From Alopecurus myosuroides (taxonomy: Eukaryota; Streptophyta; Magnoliopsida; Poales; Poaceae): DNA of 64,000 nucleotides. Under the pieces are notes generated by a model. It was not told the DNA's origin and ran no database searches. It was given only the letters and a program-made list of their open reading frames with translations. Below are positions 20,368 through 30,525 of this stretch, piece by piece; within the stretch, counting starts at the first letter, position 1, and each line of letters starts with the position of its first letter. The translations under genes and the position numbers were made by a program. The stretch lies in NCBI GenBank assembly GCA_028641055.1, contig CM054060.1, positions 311,288,949 through 311,352,948 of the forward strand. Direction: 5' to 3'.

Positions 20368-22613
20368 TCTATACCTAATAATAAAGGCGTTAAGGCTTCC
20401 TTGGTTTGGTTTGGTAGGTCATTAAAACTAACCCTAAAGTTAGACACAAATTACCCACCCTGCCACCGGTTAGTGAAAAAACGTTTCAATTTCGTTTTTC
20501 TTGGTGTGTTGTTTTCATATTATTCCGTCTGTAAGTCCTTCCCGCCGTATGTGTTTCCTCGGTAAGTCATCCGACGCTCTCCTTCCAAAGTTTGTCAGCG
20601 GAACAGAAAATGATTCCATCTCCGGGTCGAAGGAGGTTTGCTATCGTACGCCTATTTGTATATCTACGAGATCGGTCACGACGACACCGCTCCTCCTATC
20701 CCCAAACCTGTAACTTCTACCGATTGCTCTTCTGATCCAAAGCAAAGGAGGAGACACCGCTCCTCCTATCCCCAAACATGCAACATCGATCGATTGCTCT
20801 TCTGATCCAAAGCAAAGGAGGATGGCTCGATGGACAAAGGAGAAGCTGCCAGTTTATCCGGTTTTCAGAACCAAGATCGACCAAAGCGAGGCCACGGCCG
20901 CTCCCTATGGCCGACAACCGGGATGACCTGAAAGAGATCTTCTCGCCTGAGAGAGTCAGCGAGATGAAGCGGCAACTCGAACGAGGCTGAGATTTTTAGA
21001 AGATGGACGAGAATTCAAAGTGCTCCAGCAGCAAGTCAGAGCGTGCTGCCGGATAATGGCTTTCTTGACTTCAAATCCGCCGAACGCGGCGCATCTGCTC
21101 TAGGACTTCGCACGCGCCTTTGCGGCTAACCCTGACACCGCTCAAGGTAAACGTACTGCCAGTTCGGTGGCCATCGTCAGCCTTAGTCCAGTAGACTTAC
21201 GACAGCGGCGGCGAGGAAAGCCTGTTGGGAGCTCGGTTTAAAGATTAGCTTCTCTGTATAGTACTTTGGTGCTAGGCTACGAGACTTCGAGTTGGCAATG
21301 TTCACCGACCACACGGCCGGGATGCAGACGATGCCCATGTACGCGCAACGACGCAAGGAAGATTATATCAGCTACCGGTGCTCCCCGCAACTAAGTGTAC
21401 ACGCTGCGGTTGGCCTTGCCTGACGGTCAGTTTTCGGCCAGTGTAACACAGTCGACATCCACAAGCGGTTACAGTCACACGCAGCTAGCATTGCTCCGAC
21501 GTTAGCTCTGCCGGCTCAATGGTTTCATCTTCTATACCGAAACATCAACACTCATAATGTCTTTGATGATCTGTTCTTTAGAGTTGATATCCGAATGGGA
21601 GTATGGTACTGGCGTACAGCACATGTCCTGATGATTTTTCTTCCTGGGGTTGCTTAATTAGCAAGCTAGCGGTCTAATTATTCTTTGGTGCCTTAAGATA
21701 AGGAGTTCGGCTGTGTGCTCTCGGTTTCCCATTATTATAGTTCAAGTATTTTTTTTTCCTATTTTGTCTTCCCCATACGAAACAGTCTCAGTATGTACAG
21801 AGGTGCAGGAATGCCTTGGACATGCATCAAATAGTTCATGGGTATAATATGGATCGAGTATTCTAATGTTCCTGCTGCTGATATTCATTTACTCGAGGTA
21901 CTTTTAAATTCTTATTAATCCCATCTTTTAAATCTTAAAATCACGAATTATTTAGAGTCATGTCGTACAATTACAGCAATCGTCGAGTTCTTACAGTTTA
22001 GTGTTTATCTTTAAGTATTCAAGCTGATATTTCTGTCATCCGTACTTGTACAAGGCTACTTCAAAGGTAAGTGCAATTCTGGTTCAAATGTAAGTGCAAT
22101 TCCGGTTCTTGCCAGAATATTATCCCCGGAGCTGGTAAAGTAACATCTGCGCCGATCAAAAGTAAGAGCACATGATCTTTAAATATGATCTGGCATGTAC
22201 TTCTCTGCATTAAACACTAAAATAATTGCACGCTTACTTTTATTAATTCTTGCGGCTCAATTCAAGAATATACTTACTACTAAATGATTATAACTCCCCT
22301 CTTTTGCTGGAATTTACACATCACGTGCCCAACGTTTAGTTGGTGACCTACGGTCTCAAATCTTCTCAAATAAATTTCTTCTCTTGATCCAGTACAGCTT
22401 CAAGCTAAAAAAAAAAAGGAAAAACAAGAAAACCATGCTATTTTTAACATCTTACAAGGTTTGTCACATATTGGTGCAAAATCTTTGGACTTCAAAATAA
22501 GAGAGATACATGACACTCAATTTTCTTGTTCTTCAAGTTAAAGCGCATTAATCAATTAGCTAAATTGAAACATATTTTTATTTCCCGCTGCAACGCACGG
22601 GCATTTTTGCTAG
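20368..22613 (+). mobile_element. Helitron 1 (non-autonomous, 2246 bp)
   Basis: The 5' end is TCTATACCTAATAATAAAGG; the 3' end has a hairpin-forming 'cccgctgcaacgcacggg' and ends GCTAG. It lies between A (20367) and T (22614), the A^T target of Helitrons, without a TSD. Helitron 2 has the same first ~70 bp and the same 3' end. No Rep/helicase coding is present. The interior (20880-21250) is GC-rich and gene-like, the rest AT-rich. Confidence 0.85.
20907..21240 (+). pseudogene. Captured gene fragment in Helitron 1
   Basis: A frame starting MADNRDDLKEIFSPERVSEM stops at 20990. After that another frame reads as protein-like (RACCRIMAFL, then a DFARAFAANPDTAQ segment) and ends at a GT-type boundary near 21145. 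The GC content and codon look differ from the AT-rich surroundings, as in Helitron-captured exons. I do not recognise the parent gene. Confidence 0.4.
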
Positions 22614-22689
22614 TATGTACTGAGTTCATCAATGAAATAACTATAGTTCGATTCATTGTCTCGTTTGTCTCTCGTTCCTTTACATTCAC

Positions 22690-23290
22690 TTCGCAATAGA
22701 ATCTAGTCTACTCATGGACGAGAAGAGAAACGCACGCATGGCTGCCCTGGCTAGCGTCTCTGCTCGATCTTGTGCAATCTATCCACCACCACCAGCACTC
22801 TTAATATAGGCACATCATCACCACGCACAAACTTGAACCAGAACGGACATCAGGAAACAGACAAGTGAGTTGGCGATGGACTCCTTGAACCGCACAATGG
22901 ACTGTCGGCGTAAGCGTACGGCTGAGTTCCATCGGCACCATAAGCAGGGCTCATCAGTGAAGGTGGTGGGGCGGCGCTGATGGAAGGGATCGATAGAAAC
23001 GGGAGCCATGGAGGCGCCTGAAGCAGGTCTCGTCGAGTGGGAGGAGGATGGGCCTCGCCGGTAGGAGGCGATGGACCGTGCCGCCAGACCCGCGTGATGT
23101 AGAGGATAGGAGCAGGGGCATGGAGGTACTCCTGCACGGCGCATCGAGTTTGACCTGGCGTGGAAAAAATAAAAGGACTCCAACCCTTATATCTGTTAAC
23201 TTATCGGTGGGCAGTGGTGCTTAATTTTAGTCAACCTCGGGGGTATTTTGTTTATGATGTACCAACCATCACATTAAGCCTTTTTATATA
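22690..23290. other. Spacer with an unassigned minus-strand ORF (22850-23137)
   Basis: The minus-strand frame from 23137 encodes 95 residues starting MQEYLHAPAPILYITRVW, Pro/Ser-rich, with no domain I can name. An overlapping frame (23183-22818) is also open, so openness alone means little in this GC-rich patch. It may be part of a retroelement leader or a captured exon. No promoter is evident. Confidence 0.25.
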
Positions 23291-23529
23291 CTCCCTTTGT
23301 CTCAAATTAGGATGCCTATTAGTTTTGTAAACTTACACCAACTATATAGAAAAAACTATCCATATCTACAATAATATCTCAATGTTATTAGAATCATCAT
23401 AAAATATATTTTATATTATGTGTATTCGGTATTAAGGCTGGTACTATATTTTCCTATATAGTTGGTCAAACTTTATAAACTCTGACTTCTATAAAATCTA
23501 ATACTCATCCTAATATGGGACAAAGGGAG
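23291..23529. mobile_element. Stowaway-type MITE (239 bp)
   Basis: Terminal inverted repeats CTCCCTTTGTCTCAAATTAGG and the matching CCTAATATGGGACAAAGGGAG, with TA duplicated on both sides (23289-23290 and 23530-23531). This is the usual form of Stowaway/Mariner MITEs in grasses. Confidence 0.85.
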
Positions 23530-23730
23530 TAGTAGAGATAGAGATCAATGGCGCTACAAAAAAATAAAATTTTCAAATAGGTACTTGAACCACCTAACAA
23601 ACACTATAATCACTAGAGCGAGAGCCCAGCTGTCTTTCAAAATCTGTTAGAGAAGTAAAAGTTTCTTTTTAGTGTGTAGATTGCATCTAACCATTCCCAC
23701 AGAAAATTTGGAGTACTAAAATTTTAAGAG

Positions 23731-25284
23731 TTGGCCCCAAAATGCAGCCCAACAATCTCAAATATACTCGACTCGCGTCTTTCTAAGAATAAATTGTTGG
23801 CCCTTCACCGCACCACTTCCGTCACCGCTGCCCAATCTCATCGCCGTCGGCATCAATGCCCAAAGTTCTGAACGGAATGGAACCAGAGTACTCTTCGGCA
23901 ATCCCATTGGCCACTGTCATCAGCGATGCCGCTGGAATTAGCCAGCATGGCCTCATTGGCGTCAAAAACTTATGTGGGTCGCCAGCGCATCACCAATTAA
24001 GTCCAGCAAGAGCAGTGACATATGATAAATTGATGAAATACATGTATGTCGATTATTTAGTTGTTGTGCATATTAAAGTTGAATCATTCAATGATCGTTG
24101 AAATACCGTGCCATTGTTCAAAATGTATGTGAAGAGGGATAAAAATTTGGGCACAAAAATTATAAGAAGTTAAATATAGAGGTTCGGTTAAGAACCACCG
24201 CACTTTAACTTATTAAACCATAAAGACTTGAAGATAAGAGTCCATATAATTCTCTTTGATTGCCTAGAGATACCCGTATAGAATATCGTTCAGTAAAAAT
24301 AGACATATTTGAAAAGAGGAATGCTACATCTTTGAAATTATTATACAAAAACCTTTGAAACGCTAGGTGACATGTTTCTTCGTGACCCCGTGATTCGACT
24401 GCTAAAAAATATACTTTCGTGATTGTGCAATGTGCCTTCACATGAGTCCATAAGAGCATATTCACATCTCTAAGCAATGCCACCTAGAATAATTGCTGAG
24501 TTAGGAGAGAGAGACAACAAAAAAAGATATTTGCCTTCTCTTAGAAAAAATGCCCAGAGACGTAGCATTGTTTCTTAGATATTACTTTTTACAGTCCGAT
24601 CGCTAAGGGAATTTATCATGTGCCTTCATTCCAGAAATCTGTTGTATTTGTCTTGTCATCATGATAACAAGCTACTCCAACTACTCATACCATAGTACTA
24701 CATGAGGTAGCACGACTATATATTTGATATGCATCAAGAGCTAGACATAATCAGTTTCCTTGAACCTTGTTTGTTTTCCAGCACTCGAAGCCACATGCAA
24801 ATACGGACGAAATAGGAGAAAGATATAGGGAGGAACCGATAAACTAGTAGGGCGACCTGAAAATAGAGGAGAAAGAGATAATGAACTATAGTGGTCATCT
24901 TCTAGTATGGGAATAGGAGACGTTGGGAGTGCAATATGTGTATGTGCACAAAGCTAGGTAACATTCGTCACGACAGAATGATGCGTCCTTGTGTTTGGCG
25001 GTCCGTAGACTATAGGAGAGAACGCGGTCCGTCGGAGCGGTTCTTGTCCGGGTGCAGCCGGAGGCAGAGCCGTCGGTGCTGCTGCCTTATGGCGACCTGC
25101 TGCCTTATGGCGACGTGTGATGTTGGGATCGATGCAATGTCGCAGGTCGTCGTGGGAAAACCGCAGACCGCGTACCATTCCTTGCGACCGCGGGACCAGC
25201 GGCAGCAGCGGCATGAGCCTCGTAGGCAGCGTTGGCGAGGCCAGGGAGAGCCCGGAAGAGCAACTTGGCCTCCCTAGCTGCCAT
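23731..25284. repeat. Repeat R, copy 1
   Basis: About 1.55 kb that is closely repeated at 29326-29411 plus 41781-43393 (copy 2) and, in part, at 53725-53932 plus 56609-57105 (copy 3). It contains the frame 23856-24101 (MPKVLNGMEPEYSSAIPLAT...), kept nearly unchanged in copy 2, and near its end a minus-strand frame starting MAAREAKLLFRAL at 25284. No terminal repeats were recognised. It may be a DNA-transposon derivative or a retroelement fragment. It carries the empty site (TA at 24955-24956) of the MITE found in copy 2. Region 23530-23730 is not repeated and shows nothing further. Confidence 0.7.
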
Positions 25285-25344
25285 GAGATATGAAACAGGG
25301 ATACGACCATGAGGTGTCGTATCGGTGTAGGATACTGCACTAGG

Positions 25345-26105
25345 ACTGTAGTTTGCTTGTGTCATGTAGTTTGCTATTGTCAATGAAAAGTCAACTATAC
25401 TTGAGTAGAAGTTAATGAAATTATGGCCTTCTTCCATTGTAGCAAACCGATGACTGAGGTGTGGTTTTGCATCATCTGATTGAGTCCAGCAACATACTTT
25501 TCATTTTCCAAAAATGATTCAATGTCCTTCTCTGTCAGTAATTCCTGCTCATCTGCTGTTGAACTGTCATGATTTTCACAAGCTGGACTTGACTGGTTAA
25601 CAATATCGGATGAAAACTGTTGGTTAGTATCAGGAGCCGAAGTTGTATGGTTCTCATTTATTGGTACTGCAGTTTCTTGTACCTGTGATTTTCATTGAAT
25701 CGATTCCATAAAAACATTTTTTTGCTATGTATTTTATCTTCAACAATTCCCAACAAGTTCATACCTCTTCAATGTGCACCTCATCAAAAAGACCAACCAT
25801 CTATGGGTTATCATCCTTTTGCTCTTCAAATAAATTACCAGATTGGTTTTGAACTTCTTGATAATTTTCATTGGCAACAGGCTGTAAATTCAATGACTAC
25901 ATGTCAGGAAAATTAATAATATGTAGCATAAAATGTACAAAGTAAAGCAAGCTTGTACAGATTTGTTTTATTTTTTATTTGTTGAAGTGTTTTTCTTTCC
26001 CATACAAGCATTTTTATGAGTGTTTTTCATCTTTTTCCTTACCTCACTGTTAGTACCAGCAGGCAATGCATCAAACTGGCCATTATCAGAGTATGAAGCA
26101 TAATC
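25345..26105 (-). pseudogene. FAR1/FHY3-like 5' gene fragment with introns
   Basis: Minus-strand exons 26105-26043, 25881-25765 and 25682 to about 25345 are separated by GT-AG introns. The exons are acidic and Asn/Ser-rich; the last contains ELLTEKDIESFLENEK and, in a shifted frame, FATMEEGHNFINFYSSIV followed by FSLTIANY. This resembles the start of the FAR1 DNA-binding domain (FATMEEA..FYN.Y....GFS). The second exon has an in-frame stop and the last a frameshift, and sequence stops at the edge of repeat R near 25300. It is therefore a dead N-terminal fragment. FAR1-like genes derive from Mutator-like transposases, so it could be either a gene or a MULE relic. Confidence 0.45.
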
Positions 26106-26282
26106 CTAATAGGAACAAACAAACAACAATTAGCTGCACGTGCAAAAACAGTCAGACAATACCACTTACTGAGATTATTTTTCACTTTGTTATTTTAAGT
26201 TTAAGACCATAACTCATATTGTTGTTTACACCAGTACCTAGCAACTGTAAGAAATTCATGTTCCCTAAACTAATTTCTTCTG

Positions 26283-26410
26283 CGGACTAAGGCATAGCCT
26301 AGTGGTTGGGAGGGGTTGATGCCTCCTCACCCACCCGAGTTTGAACCCTTTTACTCGCAATTTAGGTGTTGTTGCACCATTCTACTTAATTAAATGTGAT
26401 AGGTTCCTCC
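26283..26410 (+). mobile_element. tRNA-derived SINE
   Basis: A box A-like TAGCCTAGTGG (26295-26305) and box B-like GAGTTTGAACC (26337-26347) are spaced about 32 bp apart, and the sequence between is typical of Au-like grass SINEs ('gcctcctcaccca'). The 3' end is not clear. Regions 26106-26282 and 26411-26860 hold nothing else I can support. Confidence 0.55.
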
Positions 26411-27785
26411 CTTGTGGACATTATTTTTAAACTAGTTTTTTCTTAGCTTCCAAGGAAAGTCATATTCTACAGCAACTAAGTGAAACTACCCTGCAAAACA
26501 AGAAACAGACAAATTATTTGACACAACAAACTATAATGATAATAGCTACCCACATATGTATGCACTACACAAATTTAACAGCATGTACAACTTTTTAACA
26601 TGTTCATGTCAACTGTCGAAACGTTGGTTTTATTGAATCAATGCCTACTTTGGCTTATCTGTTTTTTTTTCTAACTTTTGTTGCAGGTGCTATATTTACT
26701 GGTGTCAGATTTCCTTGTTCCATTATTTTCTAGATTTCTTGCATTTAAACGACATGCACCACTAGATATGAACAAGACAATAAGTTTAAATGTGCTCAAC
26801 AAAAAATAGATTTTTCGTGCTCTTGACAGGTGGAACCTCTTTTTTTCGTGGAACATCTGGTCATCTACAAGAAACACGAGTAGAAACAGGGCCATAGGAT
26901 TTTAGCTTTAGTACATGTTCAATTATGAACTGGTACTAAAGGCAGAATTAGTACCGGTTCCAGAGCACAGAGAGCCGGAAACCTTCAGCACCGGTTCGTT
27001 CGAGGCGAACCGGTACTAAAGGTTTTCGCACCAAATTTGTTGCGGATGTGGGGCCGTCGCTGCACGTTTAGTACCGGTTTGTACCATGAACCGGTTCTAA
27101 AGGGTTTCCAGCCTATTTCTCAACACGAACACACCCGAGAGCACAGCTAACTCTCCAATTTTTCATTCCAACACATTTACAAAAAAAATTCTCTCCTCAC
27201 ACTCCAACAAATCTTTATTTTTCTCCATCATTTTGTTACGATTGGCAGCACCAATGAATAAAAGGGTTAGCAGTATTATCCTTTCTTCCGGCATTCCTAA
27301 TTTAGCTCATTTCCTATAGTTTAACTCGTTTCCATTTTTTAGTGCTAGCAAGATGTTTGATGAAATGTATAAGTTAGGGATTTCATTCGTTTTATATGCA
27401 ATTTGAGCTTAAATTAAAATATGTTTTATTGGTTTTAGTATCTTCCCCGTCCTCACCACCATCGATCGCCATCGCCGTCCCTAGGCGGAATCACCTCGGT
27501 GAGCCTACTTGTTTTTATGTTTTATAAAAAAAACTTAGTTTTATGTGATAGATGCATATATATTACTTTATAATTTTCTTACATGTATGATTGGTTTTTA
27601 TGTATAGTGCTATGATTTTGATATATGTCCTCGTCGGCCCTCGTCCGGTCTATGATTCGGATGTGTTATAATTTTATAAATATTTGTTTCATTTCGTTTT
27701 ATGACAATTATGCCGACCAACTGGGCATAGATATTTTATCTAGGAGGTAGTTGAACAAGAAATTCCAACCGACCCTCTGGTCGAG

Positions 27786-28016
27786 ATGTTAAATTTATTT
27801 GAGAAAGAAAATAATGATTTGAAAGAAATATTGAAAATAAGTGAAGATCTTCGTCGAGATCAGCGGATCAAGATGGATGCAATGCGCTTGAAGATTAAAA
27901 CGATTAGAAAATATGCCATTAATCAAGAGGTTTGGTATCATTATGTTGTAGGTTCAGTAGTTACCTTAGTTGCAATTTTCATCGCATTTTTTGTTGGTTT
28001 TAATTTTTTTAAATAG
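27786..28016 (+). CDS. CACTA ORF1-type small membrane protein
   Basis: 76 codons: an N-terminal charged helix (LFEKENNDLKEILKISEDL...), then a kept motif (IRKYAINQEVWYHYVVGSVV) and a C-terminal hydrophobic helix (about residues 52-75, TLVAIFIAFFVGFNFF), so probably a tail-anchored membrane protein. Proteins with this 'YAI..E.WYHY..GS.VTLVAI' ending are frequent beside grass CACTA transposases, from memory. The role is unknown. The beginning may lie in an upstream exon. It lies about 160 bp before the transposase start. Confidence 0.5.
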   Translation: MLNLFEKENNDLKEILKISEDLRRDQRIKMDAMRLKIKTIRKYAINQEVWYHYVVGSVVTLVAIFIAFFVGFNFFK

Positions 28017-28176
28017 TTGTATGTTAGTTTGAGTGTATGTTTTATGAGAACTATATATTACATGTGGTCAGTACTCTACCTTACTTTTAATCTGATGGAG
28101 CTGTATATTAATTAATTTGGTCACTCGTCTATGATGTAGTGTAATGAATGGTTTTTAATATACTTATATAATGCAG

Positions 28177-28657
28177 ATGAACCGACAATGGATGTACGGT
28201 GACCGACGTTCTCCCGAGTTTTTTAATGGCATGCATAATTTTCTCCGCGTGGCTGAGGCAAGCAAGCATTCGAATGGTTTCATGTGTTGTCCATGTAGTG
28301 CCTGAAAGAATATGAAGGATTACTCTAACTAAAGAACTATTCACTTCCACCTGTTTGAGAACGATTTCATGCCCACTATAATTGTTGGACCAAGCACGGA
28401 GAAAGAGGGGAGGATAATGAAAACTACGCTATGTTCACTGAACACGGTGATAGGACAATGGGGGGAGACGAATATGAAGAAGAGCTAATTTTTTATGAGC
28501 CCGATGACGATTTAGGTTGGGCCATTCGTGATGCGAAGATTAACTGCGGAAGTGAAAACGAGAAGTTGAAGTTTGAGAGAATGTAAGAGGATCACACCAA
28601 ATTGTTGTACCCAAATTGCGAAGATGGCCAGAAAAGGCTGGGTACTGGTATGTGTTG
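28177..28657 (+). pseudogene. tnp2-like: TNP2-like CACTA transposase, N-terminal fragment
   Basis: The frame begins MNRQWMYGDRRSPEFFNGM and has the CCPC zinc-binding pair of the transposase-associated domain, followed by HFHLFENDFM. A stop lies at the CCPCSA* position and another follows. A frameshift near 28370 leads to a frame with an acidic segment (YEEELIFYEPDDDLGWAI) and LYPNCEDGQKRLGTG, the well-known lead-in of the DDE transposase of TNP2. Sequence is then cut off, so the catalytic domain is missing. It is non-functional. Confidence 0.75.
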
Positions 28658-29325
28658 TTGGGAACCCAAGAGGAGGGTGTGATTAGCACAACGGTTGGAG
28701 TTTTCCCCTTAGTTAAGAACCAGGGTTATCAATCCAGTAGGAGAAAGAGAATCTTCGGAAGGTTGATGCCACTGACGGTGGTGCTGGCGCTTCACCGATG
28801 TCAGCAACAACGTGGAACCTGCACACAACACAACCAAAATACTTTGCCCCAACAGTACAGTGAGGTTGTCAATCTCACATGTCTTGCTGAAAACAAAGAT
28901 TAGACGTATAGTGTGGAAAATAGTGTATGCTTGTAGTAAGTAAAGAAAACAGAAAATTGTTGTGATTTGTTTAACAGTATGGAAAATGGACCGGGGTTCA
29001 TAGTTTCACTAGTGGTGTCTCTCTATAAAAGATAGCATGCTCGGTGAACAAATTACAGCTGGGCAATTGACAAATAAAGATTGCACAGTAGTGCATAATA
29101 TAACATGAAGATTACTATGATATTTAGTGCGGGCATTACAACAAGATACATAGACCGACATCCATCTGCATCTATGACTAATAATCCACCCTCAGGTTAT
29201 CATCTGATCCCCCTTAGGCATTAAGTTGCAAGCAACATATAATTGCATTAAGCAATGTGTGTAATGTAAGCAATGATTATACACGCGGGTACTCTCACCG
29301 CTGTCTTCTAGGTTTCTCAGGTTAT
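28658..29325 (-). repeat. LTR relic related to the LTR of element X
   Basis: Colinear with roughly 1200-1860 of the X LTR (for example 'aggttgtcaatctcac', 'ggtgaacaaattacagctgggcaa'), with many substitutions. It starts at the broken CACTA transposase and ends where repeat R copy 2 starts. Only the 3' part of the LTR is present and there are no TSDs, so it is a truncated relic. Confidence 0.65.
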
Positions 29326-29411
29326 CATCCAAAATGCGGCCCAACAATCTCAAATATACTCGACTAGCGTCTTTCTAAGAATAAATTTTTGGCCCTTCAC
29401 CGCACCACTTA
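29326..29411. repeat. Repeat R, copy 2, left piece
   Basis: Matches 23731-23817. It is followed directly by copy B; the repeat resumes at 41781. The TSD of copy B is ACTTA here (29407-29411) and ACTTC at 41781-41785; copy 1 shows the empty site as CACTTCCG, so the left TSD has changed by one base. Confidence 0.8.
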
Positions 29412-29956
29412 TGTCGAGACATCGTAGTAGAGTTCATATACGAGGGTACCATGAGACTACTGATAGAGACATGGGGGAACGTGGTAGTATGACTATCAAG
29501 GACACTAAAGTTTACACAGGTTCGGTACGTCTCTACTAGGCGGCGTTCCTACTCCTGCAATCTCACTAAATCAGGGCTGAAGCCTGAAGTATACAAAGTA
29601 CAATGTGAGTTAGTTTAGCTACTCGACGAGGATCAACTTCTCGGCGAGTTGGCTTCTAGCTAATTATCTGTGTCTTTCTTCTCCCTCGTCCAGCTTTATA
29701 TAGATAGCCGGGTTAGGGCTTCCATAAAGGAAACCTAGAAGACTAAAGTAAGTTTCTAACTTGGAAAGCAGGAATCCGCCTTCTACTCCAAGCCGTACCA
29801 CGTGGACCGTGGTCCGAGTTCTTCCAGAATCCGGCTTCTGTGCGTCAGCTTACTGGGCCGCCTAAAGGACCGTAATCCATTACCATTCAGGACACCCTGG
29901 TAATCCGGCTCTTTGGGACACTATCAGATATATCCCTAATCAGTATATATTCAACA
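29412..29956 (-). repeat. 3' LTR of copy B
   Basis: Plus-strand reading TGTCGAGACATCG...ATATTCAACA. The inner edge is followed by the PPT (GTAGCCCCCAA on the plus strand). Confidence 0.9.
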
Positions 29957-30345
29957 GTAGCCCCCAAGAAGGATTGAGACTCCAATTCACCGTCTTTCGT
30001 CAATTTGCATTCTTTCCGAGAATTGTTGGCTCTTCGTCTCGATTCTTCTTTTCCTCAAATCATGCTTTAATGCGAAACTCGGATTTTGTAAAATCCGACT
30101 TTTTCTTCCACGAGCTTTCGCGGAGAAGGAACTTACTAAGTCAGCGATAAAATCATGCTGACGTCAGGGACGTTTGGGTTTCGAGTGTGAAACCCAGAAA
30201 CCTATCTCTGACAGATTCTCGCGGGAAACGAGGAGATAGCAATAATCACCCGTCCCCTCATTTCCCGGATTTTCCGGCGAGTAACACGCGTTGAAGATCT
30301 AACGGTCCAAAGAGCCGTTGAAGCGCATCTCAATGGGTTTCCGGC

Positions 30346-30353
30346 TATAAATA
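30346..30353 (+). promoter_or_regulatory. TATA box of the antisense gene in copy B
   Basis: TATAAATA in GGCTATAAATATCCC, at the same relative place as in copy A. Upstream lie 'ccaaagagccgttga' (also in A) and a TGACGTCA element (30169-30176, 'gctgacgtcagg'). Confidence 0.6.
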
Positions 30354-30525
30354 TCCCACCTCGAGCCCTCCGGCGATTCTTCTGCTCTCACTCCGCCTCC
30401 CAGCCCCCAAGCACCATAGCACCCGAGCCAAGGTTCCATTAGAGCGAACAGAGCTTGCACACGTCCCGCGCAATTCCCGGAATTCCTTCATCGGGAGCCC
30501 AAGACCTTCACTACGCCGCCCGGAA

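Larger units (their letters stand above)
20234..22684 (+). repeat. 3' LTR of the copia remnant, split by Helitron 1
   Basis: It starts TGTTGAGATTTAATT directly after the purine tract and runs to 20367; after Helitron 1 it resumes at 22614 and ends about 22684 (..CCTTTACA). Without the Helitron it is about 205 bp. The right end is approximate. Confidence 0.5.
26864..28657 (+). mobile_element. CACTA (En/Spm) element, 5' part
   Basis: Subterminal repeats of the type 'gaaccggtactaaagg' and 'tagtaccggtt' occur at 26925-27110 in both orientations. They are followed by two CACTA-type coding regions (ORF1 at 27786 and a transposase start at 28177). The terminal motif near 26864 ('atctacaagaaa') is only CACTA-like. 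The element is cut at 28657 by an LTR relic, so the 3' end and TSD are missing. Confidence 0.65.

Noticed and set aside
22818..23183. Possible small host gene
   Set aside because: Two overlapping frames are open, no known domain, no splice or promoter support; kept only as an unassigned spacer feature.
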